Assembly: GCA_030248215.1 (NCBI GenBank)
Contig: JASANG010003755.1
Span: 62,001-126,000 of the forward strand
Length of the DNA stretch: 64,000 nucleotides
Direction: 5' to 3'
Source of the DNA: Enoplolaimus lenunculus
Taxonomy: Eukaryota > Nematoda > Enoplea > Enoplida > Thoracostomopsidae
Shown here: in pieces, positions 44,048 through 58,500 of the stretch
Numbering within the stretch: position 1 is the first letter of the stretch
Layout of the letters: each line of letters opens with the position of its first letter
Translations under genes and position numbers: made by a program
The notes under the pieces: model-generated
Database searches by the model: none
What the model was told of the DNA's origin: nothing
The model's input: the letters and a program-made list of their open reading frames with translations, nothing else

Positions 44048-45209
44048 ATTAATCGGCAATAATTTTCATTTTGAAAAAATGTACCAGAAATCTGGTAGTT
44101 TTTAGCTTTATCCCCTGCAGGGTGTAAGCGGATGTCTGTTTCCGGTAAAAATGTGAGCACGACATATACATCGTCTGCATACATACTTTTTGAAAATGCA
44201 CATTTTAAGTTTGAAACTGTCGAAACCGCTTCGAGAACATATAAGCAGCAACCAATATCTGTGACCAACTGATTTCCTGCTCCTTTATGCACCGACACTG
44301 GATTTATTTCAAAATGTCATCCTTTGTTTAAAAACTGTACAAAAATATAGCACATATACGAAAATATTAATAATCATAGAGCTGTGCTCACTGACGAATC
44401 ATGCCCAGAGGCTTTGTCGTAGCCTTAAAGATTTATCGCTGATGCTGGTGAAGTTGTTTTCATAAAATTTTTTAAAATCCTACAAAACCAGATTTCTGGT
44501 TACAGAACAAAACAACATGTAAAAAACTACGGCACTTTAGGAAAACTGCATTAGTATACAGCGGCGAATACGATTACAGGGAGAACATCACCTACATTAT
44601 TATAGGCAAGAACATTGGGATGGTTCTAGTTTATACAAATATTTTTGCTTAAACTATGCTCGATGCATTATAACTTGCCGTCTCTTAGATGCCATAAAAT
44701 TTTCAGATCAGTTAGGTTATGTGGGCAAAATTTAGCCATTTCTTAAAATTTGTTACAAATATATAAACCGCACCGTTAAAACAAAAAAACATTCTAACAT
44801 TGGATTCAAACAATCGAATACCACTGACAAATTTGAATTATAAACACTACTCTTGGTCAAGTTTTTACACTTCGTATTGACTAAACTCTTTACTCATCGG
44901 CAATCCATAAAAGGATTTTATTTAATTGTGCTGACCGCCGGTTCCACCTTTTGAACAACTTCCTTCACTTTGCCTACACCTCAGCCTTAATATTAAATGG
45001 GAATTGGAGGAAGTATACAAGAGACGCACGCTCTAAAACACACGTACCATTTGATTAGAAGATTTTATCGAAAAACGTTTCAGTCGGCAGCTGCTTCAAA
45101 CACAAAACCGTAGTTATTCTGCGATCCAAAGTTCTTACAAATACCAATTCATTTTCGTTTCAGATCCAAACAAACGTAACGTTTCTCTCAGGTGCAATAT
45201 ATGTACCCG

Positions 45210-45808
45210 CTATAGATCATCAACACCCGAATGTTTTGACAGATAAGTTCTAATCAGTTGGAACAATTCACGTTTAGCTTCGTCAGGCACGCTGCGTCGA
45301 GCTTCTGGAGTCACTTGAGCAACTAACTCGTCCACTGTGATCGATTCAACTCCGCGCTCTTTGACAATTTCTTTGCAACGCGTTCGAATCTTAAACAGGC
45401 TACAATTACGATTACAGTTTGGTTGTTTTGATTACAGCTTGGAGCCAGGTTGCAACCAGAACCGGAAAGTAAAAATACCTCATAACCACAAACGCACGCT
45501 TGAATGAAATAACAGTCACGCAACAAGTGAAACTTACTAATCTTGAGTGTTGAAACAAGTTAAAGTTCTATTTTAAGCAAAATATCAAGTACACGTTTTA
45601 AGTAATTGGAAGACGAAAATTATACTACTGCCACAGCGTTTTAAACTCGAAACAATTTACATGACTATAAATTTACTGAAATCAAAGGATTCAATACCTG
45701 ATTGTTCCATCCGTGTTCTACAAGGCGTTGTCGTAACAATTCTTTCAGTCGGTCGCGCTCGCCACTTTCAATCATTTGGTGCTCTAATGAATCTTTTTTA
45801 ATGCTCAT
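45210..45808 (-). CDS. ENY2: ENY2, SAGA/TREX-2 subunit
   Basis: ENY2 (yeast Sus1) is a small helical protein shared by the SAGA deubiquitinase module and the TREX-2 mRNA-export complex in the nucleus. Two exons: 45808-45698 (37 codons) and 45389-45210 (59 codons plus TAG), phase 0, 96 aa against about 101 in human. Exon 1 has the conserved SGERDRLKELLRQRLVE and GWN; exon 2 has CKEIVKERG, the VDELVAQVTPEAR helix and the C-terminal ELFQLIRTYLSKH. The ATG gives the expected N-terminal length. It is clear of its neighbours by more than 2 kb, so no operon is suggested. Confidence 0.96.
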
Positions 45809-47812
45809 GGTTGAGTTTAAAATGTTCGCGTGTGATATTTTACTTATGGAATTAAATTTTGCATTACAGCCTGAAGTGTAATGGTATAGCGAGTCATTTC
45901 TGTAATCCCTGGCAATATTTTGGATTCTAATGACTCATACCTTCTTCAAAACCGGACCGCTGATATTCAGGGTGCAACCATAATTCTGGTTCCGGTAGGG
46001 AAATCACGTATTTTTCACTAGCTGATCCCGTATTAAATCCGATATCGCATGAAAAAAATGACCCCCACCGACAAATTTTTATAGGGATCACATTTTTATA
46101 GTAAAGCGGATAGAAAAAATGACCCCATTAAAAAGAGACCGCCGGACATTTTTATCTGGCAAATATAGGTATGAAATATTGACCCCCATGAAAAAATGAT
46201 ACCCGTCTCAATAAAGCTGAAGGTTGCAGCAGGAATACCTGGCAGCTGTTTACTAAATAAATGTGCTAAATATAACGCCCTTTCTCTTAGTGGATACATA
46301 ACGTCATCCAGATGTTGTCTATTCAATACACTTACAGATGCCTAAAATGTGCACACTATGAAATTGAGCCAAATTAACGATTGTTCTAGTTTGTTTTGAA
46401 TTTTCCGTAAATTTCTTTTGAAATTAAATTAGCTTCATAGTCTGTTTTCCAAATTATGAACGGTCAAGAGTGGTTTGCATAGTTTGAACTTTCGTTGTAC
46501 TTAAGAATAGGTATTTGCAACGGGAAGTATTTAGTTTCACAGAGGATAATTTTAATTACAGAGTTGTGTACAACTGACCATGGGGTCTCTATTTTACGGG
46601 GAATATTTTTTCATGCGACGCTGTGCAAAATTGACCGGAGTTTTCTTTTCAATTGGGTCATTTTTCACACAAAAGTACACTAAAAATCGGACCACCATGA
46701 AAATATTTAGAATTGGAAAATCCTGAAACAATGGAGCAGCTGGAAACGTTTGTTAAACAAACGAGTACGACACAAATTAAAAATTTTGGCAATACACGCT
46801 CAGACAAGTTTAGAAAATCAATTTAGAATATGCCAATTTGTGTTTAAATGTTCGAACGAAAAATTTCCAACGCGGAAAATACCGGTGAAAAAATACCGAA
46901 TTTATTTCCGGAACCGGATAGTCAAACACACCTGGTTTCCCGACTGAAAACGGGATACTGACTGCACCTTGACCCTGGGTCATTTTTTCAAGCGGCACGG
47001 ATTTCATGGGAATTTTAAGTATTTTCGATGTTAAAAATTTTCAGTTTTAATATGTGAAGTTAAACTTAAAGCGCATTCTTACGCGTAGTAGTATCCTTCC
47101 AGTACTGTTGCGGCCCTGTTCTTTTACATTGGTCGAAACTTTTATGTTTCAATACCCGTTTTCCGTTTCCGCTATTTTGTACCCCTACCCCTTTCCGTTA
47201 ATAATTTTTGACTAAATCTTTATCTCGATAGTGTACTGCTTAAGAGATGACTTTGTGGAACTGGTTTGATGTGAACGAGTTGGATGTACACAATCCGATA
47301 GGCCGGGTACTAAAGTAAGTAATTTATCGTTTTGGTTTACTACAAGCTCAGATTTTTCGTAGCAAAGCCGAAGTTTTTACAGACAAACACCTCGTAACCA
47401 TAGAACAATTTATAATAAAATAAATACAATAAAGAGTATACACAATGTTTATAGTTTATATTATAAGCGCTGAATCACATACAATCGGGATGTAACTACA
47501 AATCCGTTTCCGTTTTTGGTAAAATTCAAAGTACGAGTCAATTATAGAAATACCGAAAATTCCATTATCTCTGTGCCCATAATTATTTGTAAAAAGTTTC
47601 AGTAGTTTGATTTATAATAAAAACGACGACAAAATTCGTCCTAAGTCTTAATACAAATTATCCGTATAGCCACAAAATTTCTAGTATCCGTGTTCCGTCA
47701 TTTTGATTACTATCCATTTTCATTATTTTTACTATCAGTTTGTACCCTGCTTATAATGTAACAATATCGATGCTCTGCAAGACTTTTTGCGTAAAACCAC
47801 AAAAAGAATTAA
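45809..47812. other. Spacer between ENY2 and EIPR1
   Basis: Holds an orphan exon-like stretch (46239-46341), a CAGGGTGCAACC end at about 45969, a possible TTAGGC-family right end at 47080-47131 and a decayed CAGGGTGC-family fragment at 47650-47760. No complete gene seen. Confidence 0.45.
46239..46341 (-). CDS. Orphan exon-like stretch, product unknown
   Basis: Bounded by an acceptor (CATTTTAG) and a donor-like CAG-GTATTC, 103 bp, open in one frame with a coding-like product containing LDDVMYPLRERALYLAHLF. Its outgoing phase would fit the exon-like stretch at 44297-44187, but such a gene would span ENY2. No family recognised. Confidence 0.3.
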
Positions 47813-49700
47813 TTAAATATTCAAAATTGTGTATTTAATTGAATCGGGAACTTTATTAATTATCACACGGCCATCGTACGATAACGATGCAAACACCCAC
47901 GCATCCGCAGCTGACCATTCAGCACAATAGACGGATTCTTCGTGTTCATCATACTTTCGAATGACGCCATCTGGAATGATGCCAACTTCGCCTCCTTCAA
48001 ACTCTGTGTCACTTCCGCTCTTATCAGGAGTAATACCTCTATTAGCAGCATCCGCTCGAATTCGCTCGCCATCAATTGCTGGCCGACATGCGTCGAGTTC
48101 ATTGATATTTGGACGAGTAGGTACCTCTGAACTTAACGATGATACACAATGTAACACAACACGAGCATCGGACGAACACGACAATAACAATTGATCGTGA
48201 ACCGGGTTATACTTTGCGGCCCATACCCAATGGGAATGTGCGCGTGTGATTGATATCAATGGTCCTTTTGTCAAACCACTTCGAATGTCCCAAATTTTAA
48301 GCGCGCAATCATCGCCTGCGCTAGCTAAGTAATACTGCCGGTTTGGATTAAAATCGAGACATCGAACAACTGGTGAATGCACCGCATTACCGATTGTCCA
48401 CGCTCGTTCATTAAGAACGCGAATATCGTAACCGTGCACTTGTGAATCATGGGCGACTGCTAGGGTATTGCCGTTATGATGAGGGCTCCAGGCAGCAGTT
48501 GTCAACGTACAATTAATTTTTGAGTCAACTTCACAGTGACCACCTATTTCAAAACCAGCACCAGAATGAAGCTGATAGACTATAAGTTTGTTATCAGCAA
48601 GCAAAAACGCTTTTGATTCTGCAGAATTTGCATCGTTAAGTAACTGTGGTTGCCATTGAAAACACGTGGTACGACGAACGGTTTCTAGTATTTCTGAATT
48701 ATTCCGTTTCGATGGATTTGTGTCAGAGGAATCATTACCAGTATTGACAATTGTTGCTACACATTCTAATTTCGGACCAACAGAATTTGCTTGAATACTC
48801 GATGCTTTGACACCCGAAGCAGGCCGAGAGGTACGCATACGCCACACACTGCAGCCTGGTTTAATGCTGTTGTTGGCTACCATTGTGCTAAAAACAAATA
48901 ACATTAATAATTTGTTAGGTACGACCAATTAAACTGAGCCACCGGGATTAACGCCAAAACGAGGGAAACATGAGAACCAAAATTCTTTGCTCAGATTGAA
49001 CGAAATACTTAGTCAGGTCTGAAAACGTAGCGAAAGACTACCAAAGTAAAGTTAAAATTCCAAATAACGGTTCTAGTTAAGGTGTAACACCATAAGTTAC
49101 GGCACTAAGTTGGATGTTCATTTTAGTGACTGAGAAAGGAGCAATTTAACAATCGTGTAACTTTAACGCACTGAATTAAAAAACTTATGCACATGATCTG
49201 TGCGTGAGCATGCGACAATGTACGTTTAAATTGCTTTTCATTTAATTCCAGCCCGGCGCATTAAGAGTTGCCAAAATAATTTCAATATAAGCCACGAGCG
49301 TTTTTATATCTAATACAAAGCATCAAATGAGCACCGTGTGAAAATACGTAAAACATGTCAACGTATCATAAGCCCGAGAAGCTAACCTGTAACAGGTTGC
49401 AATTAAACTTCCATCAGAAGGACACGCAGCAAGGTGCCAAATTTCGCCAGCGTCGTGTGCATAATTATTTCGAGAAATATGTCGCGATTCTTCATCGTAA
49501 TCAAGTAAACATACTTGATTATCATATTTTAATGACTGTGTTCCAACTACAAATGCAACGCGGTCCGTTTCTGACGTTGACCGTTCTCCATCAACATCAG
49601 ATACGGAATTAAGTGGGCCTTGTACAGCAGCAAGCGCCCGAGAATGATATTCTAGCCCATAAATAGTAGAATAATTTTCTTCAGAAGCCGAAATTGTCAT
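47813..49700 (-). CDS. EIPR1: EIPR1 (TSSC1), EARP/GARP-interacting WD40 protein
   Basis: EIPR1 is a seven-bladed WD40 propeller that binds the EARP and GARP tethering complexes and works in endosomal recycling and dense-core vesicle formation. Two exons: 49700-49387 and 48887-47813, phase-consistent, 462 aa (human about 387). Exon 1 has IYGLEYHSRAL, FVVGTQSLKYDNQ and AGEIWHLAACPSD, all family hallmarks. Exon 2 has TTAAWSPHHNGNTLA, VRCLDFNPNRQYYLAS, GDDCALKIWDIR, HSHWVWAAKYN, HDQLLLSCSSD, HEESVYCAEWS and FASLSYDGRVIINKVP near the C-terminus. The extra length lies mainly in low-complexity loops, after residue 105 and before the last blade. The ATG is the first in frame and matches the family N-terminus. 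Confidence 0.97.
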
Positions 49701-52584
49701 TTTCTTTAATCAATAAAAAAAAATAATATAGGTACTTCGACACAATCTTAGTGACATCGGTTATCTAAAGAAACAGATTTGTACGTATATACGCAATGCA
49801 ACATCTATTTTATAATTGTTTGTCAGAGGTCAGATAGTTTATGTAATGGACCAACAAAAAATTAATCTTTTGCCAAACTGTAGTGCAAATTATAGATGCC
49901 CCAAGCCTGGCCCTTGGCCTCGAGACAAACGTTTAGTTTCACTGGCCTAACCGGGGCCACATTTTAAGTCCAATTTTTGCTGACCAGATGCGCCTTGAAG
50001 AAGAGCTGAATATGAATCCAGTGACCAAATTCACAATGTGATAAGTTGGTTAGGCTAGGGTAGGACGGTGTTTAGTTTTGAATGCGTGCAGCTGAAAATA
50101 AGGGGCACTCTTTTAAGCTTTCCATCTCACCATGGCCATCATATTATCAGCCTAGCGCACTACCGTTGAACTAAGCCGCCTGATAATCAATTGCTGGGTT
50201 TCTCTGTTTTTATGCTTCATGAGAACCTCAACAATTTACTCATGCATCTTGATTCTTCCATGTTTTATCGCTTCTGTATATGAAGGCAGCACATATGCAT
50301 CAGCGTTTTACCGATGTGCACTATCAAAATGCGGTTTATTTCATCTCCATGCATCCACATGCCGCACACAACATCTAAACGGCTTTTGTTCTAAACAGCT
50401 GTAGTAACTAAGAAACACCTATGTAATATAAAAAAACCTTATAAAACATATAACAAGTTTTTGATAAAAACAAATCAGAGACTGCGTGATAAAATTTACT
50501 TTTTGCCCGTCCCAATATCTACACGTTAAACTTATGAACCTTTGCCAGCACCTGAAGAAACACAAAACGTCCCAAATGAAGCAGAGTAACTATAAGTTGT
50601 GATTGCAAGGTTCACTAGAATAACTCCGATTCAATTACTAAGCGATAAAATATAGTCTCTTGTGACATAAAACATTGATAAATTACTGATACACTATAAT
50701 ACCTACAGCGCAAAAGTACTACTACTACTATGAAATTTTCACAAGATTAATCGGCATTCAAAACTGCTGAACACGTTGCATAGCTAGGTATATTTAATGA
50801 AAATAATATTAACTGAAAGTCCAGTACTCATTCAAAACATGCGTTGTCAGCCTTTTGAACTACAAATACAACAAAAAAATTTTAAAACTAAATGATTTCT
50901 TTTGACATTCGATTATCTGGGTGCACAGATATGGAAAAAGTAGTACGTGGGTTTCCTACTTAACTTAGAGTTAATACATAAGTTAAATAAAGTAAGATGA
51001 CGACTTTTCACTTATCTATGTCAGAAAACAGACTTAATATGCTAGAAAGCCGAACGTTTCCTTAAAATCGTTTTTCCAGTCGAACTGTTAATCTCCCAGC
51101 ATAGCCAAGACAACAAGTTCCAAAATAGTACTCTCTCGGCTACATCGTTAGTCAAGCAAGCAGATTAATATAAAGTTTACTGTGCATTCGAGTAAACTTG
51201 TTTATTGCTACACACTGGCTGGGCTCGATAGGCATAAACTTAAGTGAACCTTGGCTTAAGTAAGTACGCTTTGGACTTTAAGTTAAGAAAGAGGCTTAAC
51301 TTTTCGGGGTCAAAAATTTTCATAAATTGGGAGCCCCTGTATGCGTGAACTGTCCTATGCTAAAGTTACTACTGGCAGTTCAAAATTTACTTCAAAACTA
51401 TTGATTTTTGAAAAAATTAACACTGATGTTGAAACATACGTCATAAAATCTTTATAAAACGGCAAAACTTAAGTAGATTCATAACCCTCAAATGTGTGTA
51501 GCACCTGTCACCAGTTGGTGATATGCGCTGTAACTTTCGAACCAATGATTCCAGAAGCCCAATATTCAGCAAACTTTACGCATATGATTGGCTCCACTCC
51601 AGCAAAATTTTTCAGTTAAACAATCGTCATTTATCCGATAATCGTAAACTATTAGTACAAAACTCGAGACGCCGTGCAAAAAATTTCTCTGAATCCAGTG
51701 AATTCTTCGAACATCCGCAGTACACCCTTGCGTCAACTATAAACCGCGTTATATATGTGTACGTGTGAAATACATCTCATACTTTCCACGTTGGACAGCC
51801 ACTGTTTAACATGTGTAGTGTAACATAGCTAATAACTTATTCATAGTTCATTGTGTTTACTGAGCAATGAGATAGTGCAAGGTTGCATGTTCTATGCAAT
51901 AACCATATGCTCAACGGTGTTAGTACCTATTGTCTGTCAGTAATACGTGCTCAAATATTCAGAGTGCTGTACCTGCGGAACTGAAATTCCGTGAAATAGC
52001 GGTAGTAGGATAATTTAAACCCAAAAATCAATTTTGAAACCATGCACCAAATTAAAATACAAGACCTATTAAGTATTAATAGGTCCAGATGCTACTCGGA
52101 TTTGCAATTACGGACGCTGCTAACAGTTCGTTACATGTTTAGTTTCATGTTTGAACATTGTGCTTTAAGTTAACTGTACTCTCGTATATAAAGTTCAGTT
52201 TTGAGTTTCGAATGTGCTAGACCGGGCACCGTGTTGGATATATACCTGTCTATAAGCAACTGTTTTTCGACAGTCATGCAGAGAGAATCTCGGTGTATGT
52301 CAGCTCAGCGCAATGCATTGTATTGCATGGGTTACTCGCTCTTTCGCATGTGATGGGTTAGGCATCGTTCATGTGCAAAACAAATAACGTCCGGGACCAT
52401 ATACTTCAATTTCTATATTTGAGAATCGAAATATTAGGAAGATATGTTAAAAACTAAATATGCACCTGTAATCGAAAGTGCAGTTAGCTTTAGCTACATA
52501 CATAACTGTGGTTTTTTACAGTTATAAAGACATTGTATACGTACCTAATATATACGTAACTTTCTCCTGGTTATTGTGCTTGCG
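49701..52584. other. Divergent intergenic region between EIPR1 and APP
   Basis: Upstream regions of two divergently transcribed genes. It includes a weak tRNA-like stretch on the minus strand near 50110-50190 (A-box-like TTAGTTCAACGGTAG), a TTAAGT-type MITE fragment near 50949, a GTGTGTAGCACC MITE fragment near 51490, and a TATA-like box at 52185. Confidence 0.45.
52185..52192 (+). promoter_or_regulatory. Possible TATA box of the APP-like gene
   Basis: TATATAAA in the context CTCGTATATAAAGTTCAG, 393 bp before the start codon. Its position would allow a 5' untranslated region of about 0.36 kb. Inferred from the motif alone in AT-rich DNA. Confidence 0.3.
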
Positions 52585-55500
52585 ATGGCGTTGCTCGGGG
52601 AGTTAACAGTGGTCTGTGCTATAGTAATTCTGGTAAGAATTCCAGAGATGTTCATTAGGTACTGGCAACTTTAAAGCATGTGGTTGGCAAAAATAAAGTC
52701 AAATATCTTGTGTAATACACTCCATATTTTCACATACGCACAAAATGTAATGGAGCTGGACCAGTACGTATTATATATGGCATTGTGTTTTTACATAGAA
52801 CGCTTTACTGTTTCGTGTTAGGGAAAACGGAACAAGTGCTATTAGTATCAGTTCTGAATTGATTAGGGATCGACCGGATCCGAGATCCGGATCCGGGCCG
52901 GATCTCTATATTATTTCATATCTTTAGCAGTAAAACTAGCTGACCGGCCAACTGACCTAGCAGTAAAATTTTATGCTGTGGTAGGGTAGACTTATAAATG
53001 GCCTATATCTTTCATACCATAAAATTTTCCATCTTCCTCAAAATTTTGAAAATCGAACGGTGCCACAAAAGTTGCCCTAGTTCAGGGCTAAAACGAATAT
53101 TTGAAAATTTTACAATATGTAACTTGATAGGTTTGTGTGTTGTTTGTGTGTTAATTTGCGTTGTGTGCGTTTGTATTGTGTTTGCGTATGTGGTGTGTGT
53201 GGCTAAATTCGAGGAGGTTTGTGATAGCTCAGGGCTATCACGAGTTTCGAGGAAGGGGCTGACACGTGATAGGATTGAGCTATAAGCGATGACCTCGTGA
53301 TAGCCTTGGGCTATGGCATATTTTGTGGCACCGTTGACAAAATTATTGTGAACGGCGCATAATGCTTTGTTGGTATGTCAGGTTAATGACATCCAGTGGA
53401 GACCAGTGTTGTTGCGGAAGAAGAACATAAAAATTTTAAAGACTTCTTTTTTAGTTGCTGTAAGTTTTGTTGACTAATTTTGCGAAACAATCAGTTGAAC
53501 TATTTGTATTTTATATGCGTTAAGTATTGCAAAATTTTCCAGCTAGTAAGATCCGGATCCGGGCCGGATCTGAATTTTAAGATCCGGATTCGGATCCGGT
53601 TAGTGCAAAATTTTGGATCCGGTCGTTCCCTAGAATTGATGTCATGGCTACGATATTGTTATATATTATTTATAGACCTCTGCAGCAGCGTCATTCACTT
53701 CAATGCAAAAACAATTTTTACCGCAAGTAGCTTTTCAATGCGGCTATAGAAATCGCTATTTGTCAAAGTCTGGCGAATGGGAGACCGATACCGATCCAAA
53801 TGCTGTGTGTCTCAAAGGCAAACTTGATATTTTGAAGTATTGCAAGCGAGTAAGTTAGTGTTCGTCTTATATCTATTTACTAATAGTTGCATTTTAAGTT
53901 CCAATTATTTGTAAACAGGCACGCGTTTGAGGCATTAAAATAAAGTTTTAAATCTGGGATGTGTGAAGACAATGAATAGCACAGAACGAGAATTGCGGTA
54001 AATACATATGTATATAATACGAACGTATATATAATTTTTTACCTCCGTTATTTGCCTATAATAATAGGTTTACATTATGAGCATTTTTCAGTCATATCCC
54101 AATTTAAAAATTACTAACATTGTTGAATCATCTCACCACTCCCAAATCGACGACTGGTGCAAGGCCGAAGGAGGAAAACCCTGCAAATGGACATTCTGGG
54201 TGCAGCCATATCGGTGTTTGGGTAAGTGAGTACTCGGTGGGCTTTCGCGTTTGCCATATTTTTGAAAGTTGCTAAAAATTGGATTCGTACTTTGTAGAAA
54301 TAACCACTCCGTGTTTATTTTATGACGCATACGTATATATATGTTTAGCGCGTCATGTACGTATATATTGCGCATAACGTAGGGTGCGATCGGATGATAC
54401 GTTGCATAAAAATTGTGTATTATTATATATTAAATTGCTTTCGATGAGTTAACTTATCAATAATTGTTTTTAGTTTAGCTTTACAGATCATCGCTAATTT
54501 GATCATACGACCTTTTTGAAAATTGTTACCAGCCAACAGACACCCTAAATCATTATATTATATTTGTCAATACAAATTATCCGTACAGTCGCGGAATTTC
54601 TAATTCCGATTCCGATTACAATTCCGCTATAAGTCTGCTGTTCCGATTCCGGTATAATCCAGTTCCGCTTTGATCCCTGGCACAACGCTATAGCAAACAT
54701 CTTTTAAAACATAGTTCTCGCCTGTCGGGAAGCGTGGGATTATTTGTAAATGTTTACAAAACAGACAATTCCGTGGGTTTAAGTTTTGCACTTTTTCATC
54801 GGTAACTGTGCCCAGATGGAAAACCATATGCTACATTAGCGAACGCATTCCCCACGCTTGGTGCTTTTTAAAAGCGTTTCGGTCTCGGCTGTTTTGTGGT
54901 GACGTCGAAACACCGAGAAAGGTTTGTTGCGATGCATTATATATAAATCGCATTAAACTGTTTGTTGCGTTAACGAATGAGTGACATACGGTACTTTTGT
55001 TCCTAGTCTTTATAGCTCCGCCCTCCATGAAACCCCAAATTTAGAGACCGAAAGCAGGATATTGGGTAGCCGCCTCCGAAACCCCTGCTCTAAGCGGTTC
55101 TCATACTAGAACGCTAAAACACAGTTGTATAGAAGTATATTCCTTGTTAAAAATTTTAAGGTTTCCAATTGCTTAGTATTAGATGTTGGGAGGACAATTT
55201 CGCATCCTTTTTGTGGTGCCTGAACTTATCGGAAGGTTGGTTCATGAGAATTCAATTAAAGAAACTATTCTATATGGCGGCCGGCGGGACAGTTATCATT
55301 TCGGGGGAATGTAAAAAAGTGCCAAGTCTACGGTTGCGAATGGGTGTGAATATAATCGTTTTGTAATTTACGACAGTTATTCAACTATATTTAAGAACTG
55401 GTATTTATCGGTTATGTGGGTTTGACTATTAAGTGTTCGTGTGCATGCGAATATCTTGACCTATGGAACCACGTAAAATTTCCCTGTTTTTTAAACTGAT

Positions 55501-58500
55501 GCATAACATACGTATAAGCTGACTTGTGCATTTTCTGGGGTCTCAATATTATCCGTTCTAATCACGTAACCAGCAGTGTTGGGGGTTCGGTACTCGGGAA
55601 AAACTGAGTTGACAAATTTTAGCAAAGCCACAAATACTATATTAGCGTGATTAAGTTGCCCATTGTTTTCATTCGAACTTTGCGCTTAGTCTGTCTGCAT
55701 CTCGCGACAGCAGGGTGCAATCGGAATTCCGATTCCAGTTAGAATTCCGGTTCGAAACGAATTCCGATTCCGATTGCACAATCAATCGGAATTGGAATTT
55801 CCACATTTCAATTTTAGGCCTACTTGCTGTGATACGTTGTACAAAAATTCTGCATCATTTAACTATCAAATTGTTTTCGATAAGTTAACTTATCAATAAT
55901 TGATTGTAGTGTGGCTTTACAGAGCCAGAAAAGGATTGCCAATTTGTTCATGGGACGTTTTTGAGAATTGTTGCCAGCCAACAGACACCCTAAATCAATA
56001 TTATACTTGTTAATACAAATTGTCCGTATAGTCACAAAATTTGTAGTTCCGATTCCAGTATAAATTTGCTGTTCCGATTCCGGTATAATCTATTTCCGCT
56101 TTGCACCCCGCGCGACAGACGTATATGTGTCCGGCTTCGGTATTTTTTCTCACACGACCGTATCCGGGTAAGCATAACACATTCAACACGTAGGTGCTTT
56201 GCTACATTACATTTATATGGAGTGTCAGCAGTATATATAATTGTTTAAATGTGGGCAGGCATTATGCGTGGCTTCATTTTATATCAGTTATACAGTTTTT
56301 GATTTACTTACATCTTTTTGTTCAATTTGAAAATCGTATTATAACATGACATCATATTGGTACCGTATTTATCTGGTATTACGCTTTATGCCCAGTTTCT
56401 CGTTTTTTTGAAATGTGCAGTTTTTATACTGTGTGGAGGGTTAGAACGTCGCAATACCACGAATCTCGTCATTTTTTTACATCCTGCCGTTTTCATACGA
56501 CAGTAATTTATTTTACCAATTTGAACACGTACGTATTACATATGCTGAATTAGGTTTGATTTGAAATATTATATATATTGATTGGAATCGGCATCAAACC
56601 TAATTAGAAATTTCAGACCTCAGAGTATTTTCGTACATTGCAAGCCTTATATACGTTATTGCGGAAAAATTTGTTTCTTTGTTACGTTGCTCGTTGGGCT
56701 TTACGTAGAATTGGCGCATGCACATTTTATCCGCAATTTAATTGCAGCAGAATCATTTACCTAATTAATGATGCATATAAAAGACAAACAGTCCAGCATT
56801 AAATGAAATGAAAATCTTATTGTGATTTACTTAATATTTGCCAGCCGGGTCATCTCTATTGCCAGATCAAATATACCTTTATATTTCAAAGTCAATTTAT
56901 GCTCCGTACGTTTTGTATTTATTACGGCTTGGGTTGCCAAAAGTGGCATTCTATCTGATCATGATCAAGCAATAGCATGCATCGCATTTGTATGTATAAT
57001 AAGTATTGTGCAGGGTGCGACCGGATCGCAAAAAACCGGATACCGGATCCGGATAGTGATTTTTTACCGCAACTGAAACCGGATGTTAACCGGATAGTGT
57101 GTTTTTAAACAAATCAATTTTTAGCACGTTAATACGTCAGTAAATGTTAATTTATCTTTAGAAAACGGAATATTGCGTTCATACAAAGAAAACTCACCGA
57201 AATATCACAGCAAAATACTGTGTATCTTACAAATTCCCACCCTAATCGCCACGTTACTAACCAAACCATGTTTGGACAATCAAAATATGCTCGAATACCT
57301 TATCGATTCTGTTGGACTGCCGTATACTTACATGTAATGGGATTGAAAACGTAACATCTCACAACATAATTTGCAATAATTTGAGATTTACGAAATCACC
57401 ACCGAAATCCGGTATCCTGTAGGTTTGTACCGGATACCGGAACCGGATGCGGGTTTTTTGCCGGATAGTAAACCGGAGCCGGATATCCGGTCGCACCCTG
57501 GTATTGTGTTGTGTGGCTGGCTGAGGAATTGCAATTTGATTTGTTGAATAGAAATTTGCGCGCAAAGCTGATTAAACTGCTATCTCGGAACAGAGATGCT
57601 TGATATTAATGAAATAGATATAATTTCACTTTGTTGTTCTAACACAAGTGCTAATCATTCCGCTTAGGATTAGCCCAACTCACAATTGGACTGATTCACG
57701 GCTTAAGATACGATATATACGCATTATTCGTGAATTATTCCAAAATGCTCTGCCTGCGTTGAAAAGCAAACGCTTTTAAATTTAGTTCTGGTAGACGCAG
57801 TGCTTTTGATGTTTGTTAAAGCGTAAATTAATGCCTGTTGTTTGCTTTAGTTGTGTTGGGTGGGTTAAATGGGTCGGTAGGATTTCGTTTAGCTTTTTTT
57901 ATAAACGTTTATGCTGGCTGCTGAGTTGGTTTTATTTTTTTCAAGACCTGCAACATGCACTACGTATATACTTATTTGTTTGCTTATCCTACCACTTGAC
58001 ATGCAAAGCTTGCTAGTTGGTCGATGTGCACTACTACAGCATGCGCCTGGCGTTGTGGTAGCGTTGTATGTTGTGTGGTTAAACTGAACTGGTTCTAGAA
58101 AATAGCGAACCATGAAAAACGAATGCTGTTTCAGTATCGAAAGCCAGCATTTGCTGAAGAAAAGCATAAATGACAGGGTGTGATTTTATCGAGACCCCTG
58201 GGTTTGACGGAATGATGGCGTTTCAATGGTCCAAAAATATGTTTTTGACAGATACAGATGTGTAACTGCGTTCGTTTTGTTTGGTTGGTTGATTGACCAA
58301 GCAGACGAAGATATTGCGGTTGTTTGGCGTGGTGTAAGAGGGAATATATATAGCATTTTTTAATGCGCATGTCGATATTCTAACTGTTAAATGCAAACCG
58401 GAACTGGAACCTGATCAACCGGAGGTAGGTAAGTAGGTAGGTAGAACTTTGACGAAAATTTCGTAAACATTCCGTTTACCCATGATAGTTGCTTTGTATA

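Larger units (their letters stand above)
39851..45209. other. Repeat-rich intergenic region, no firm gene
   Basis: Holds the 40850-41295 element, MITE copy E and a hAT-like remnant. Stretches around 40430-40670 and 41540-41900 look like debris of a larger element, the second with a TATATAAG box and an AATAAA-like signal, but no terminal repeats or recognisable domain could be defined. One small plus-strand open frame at 43853 is listed separately. Confidence 0.4.
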
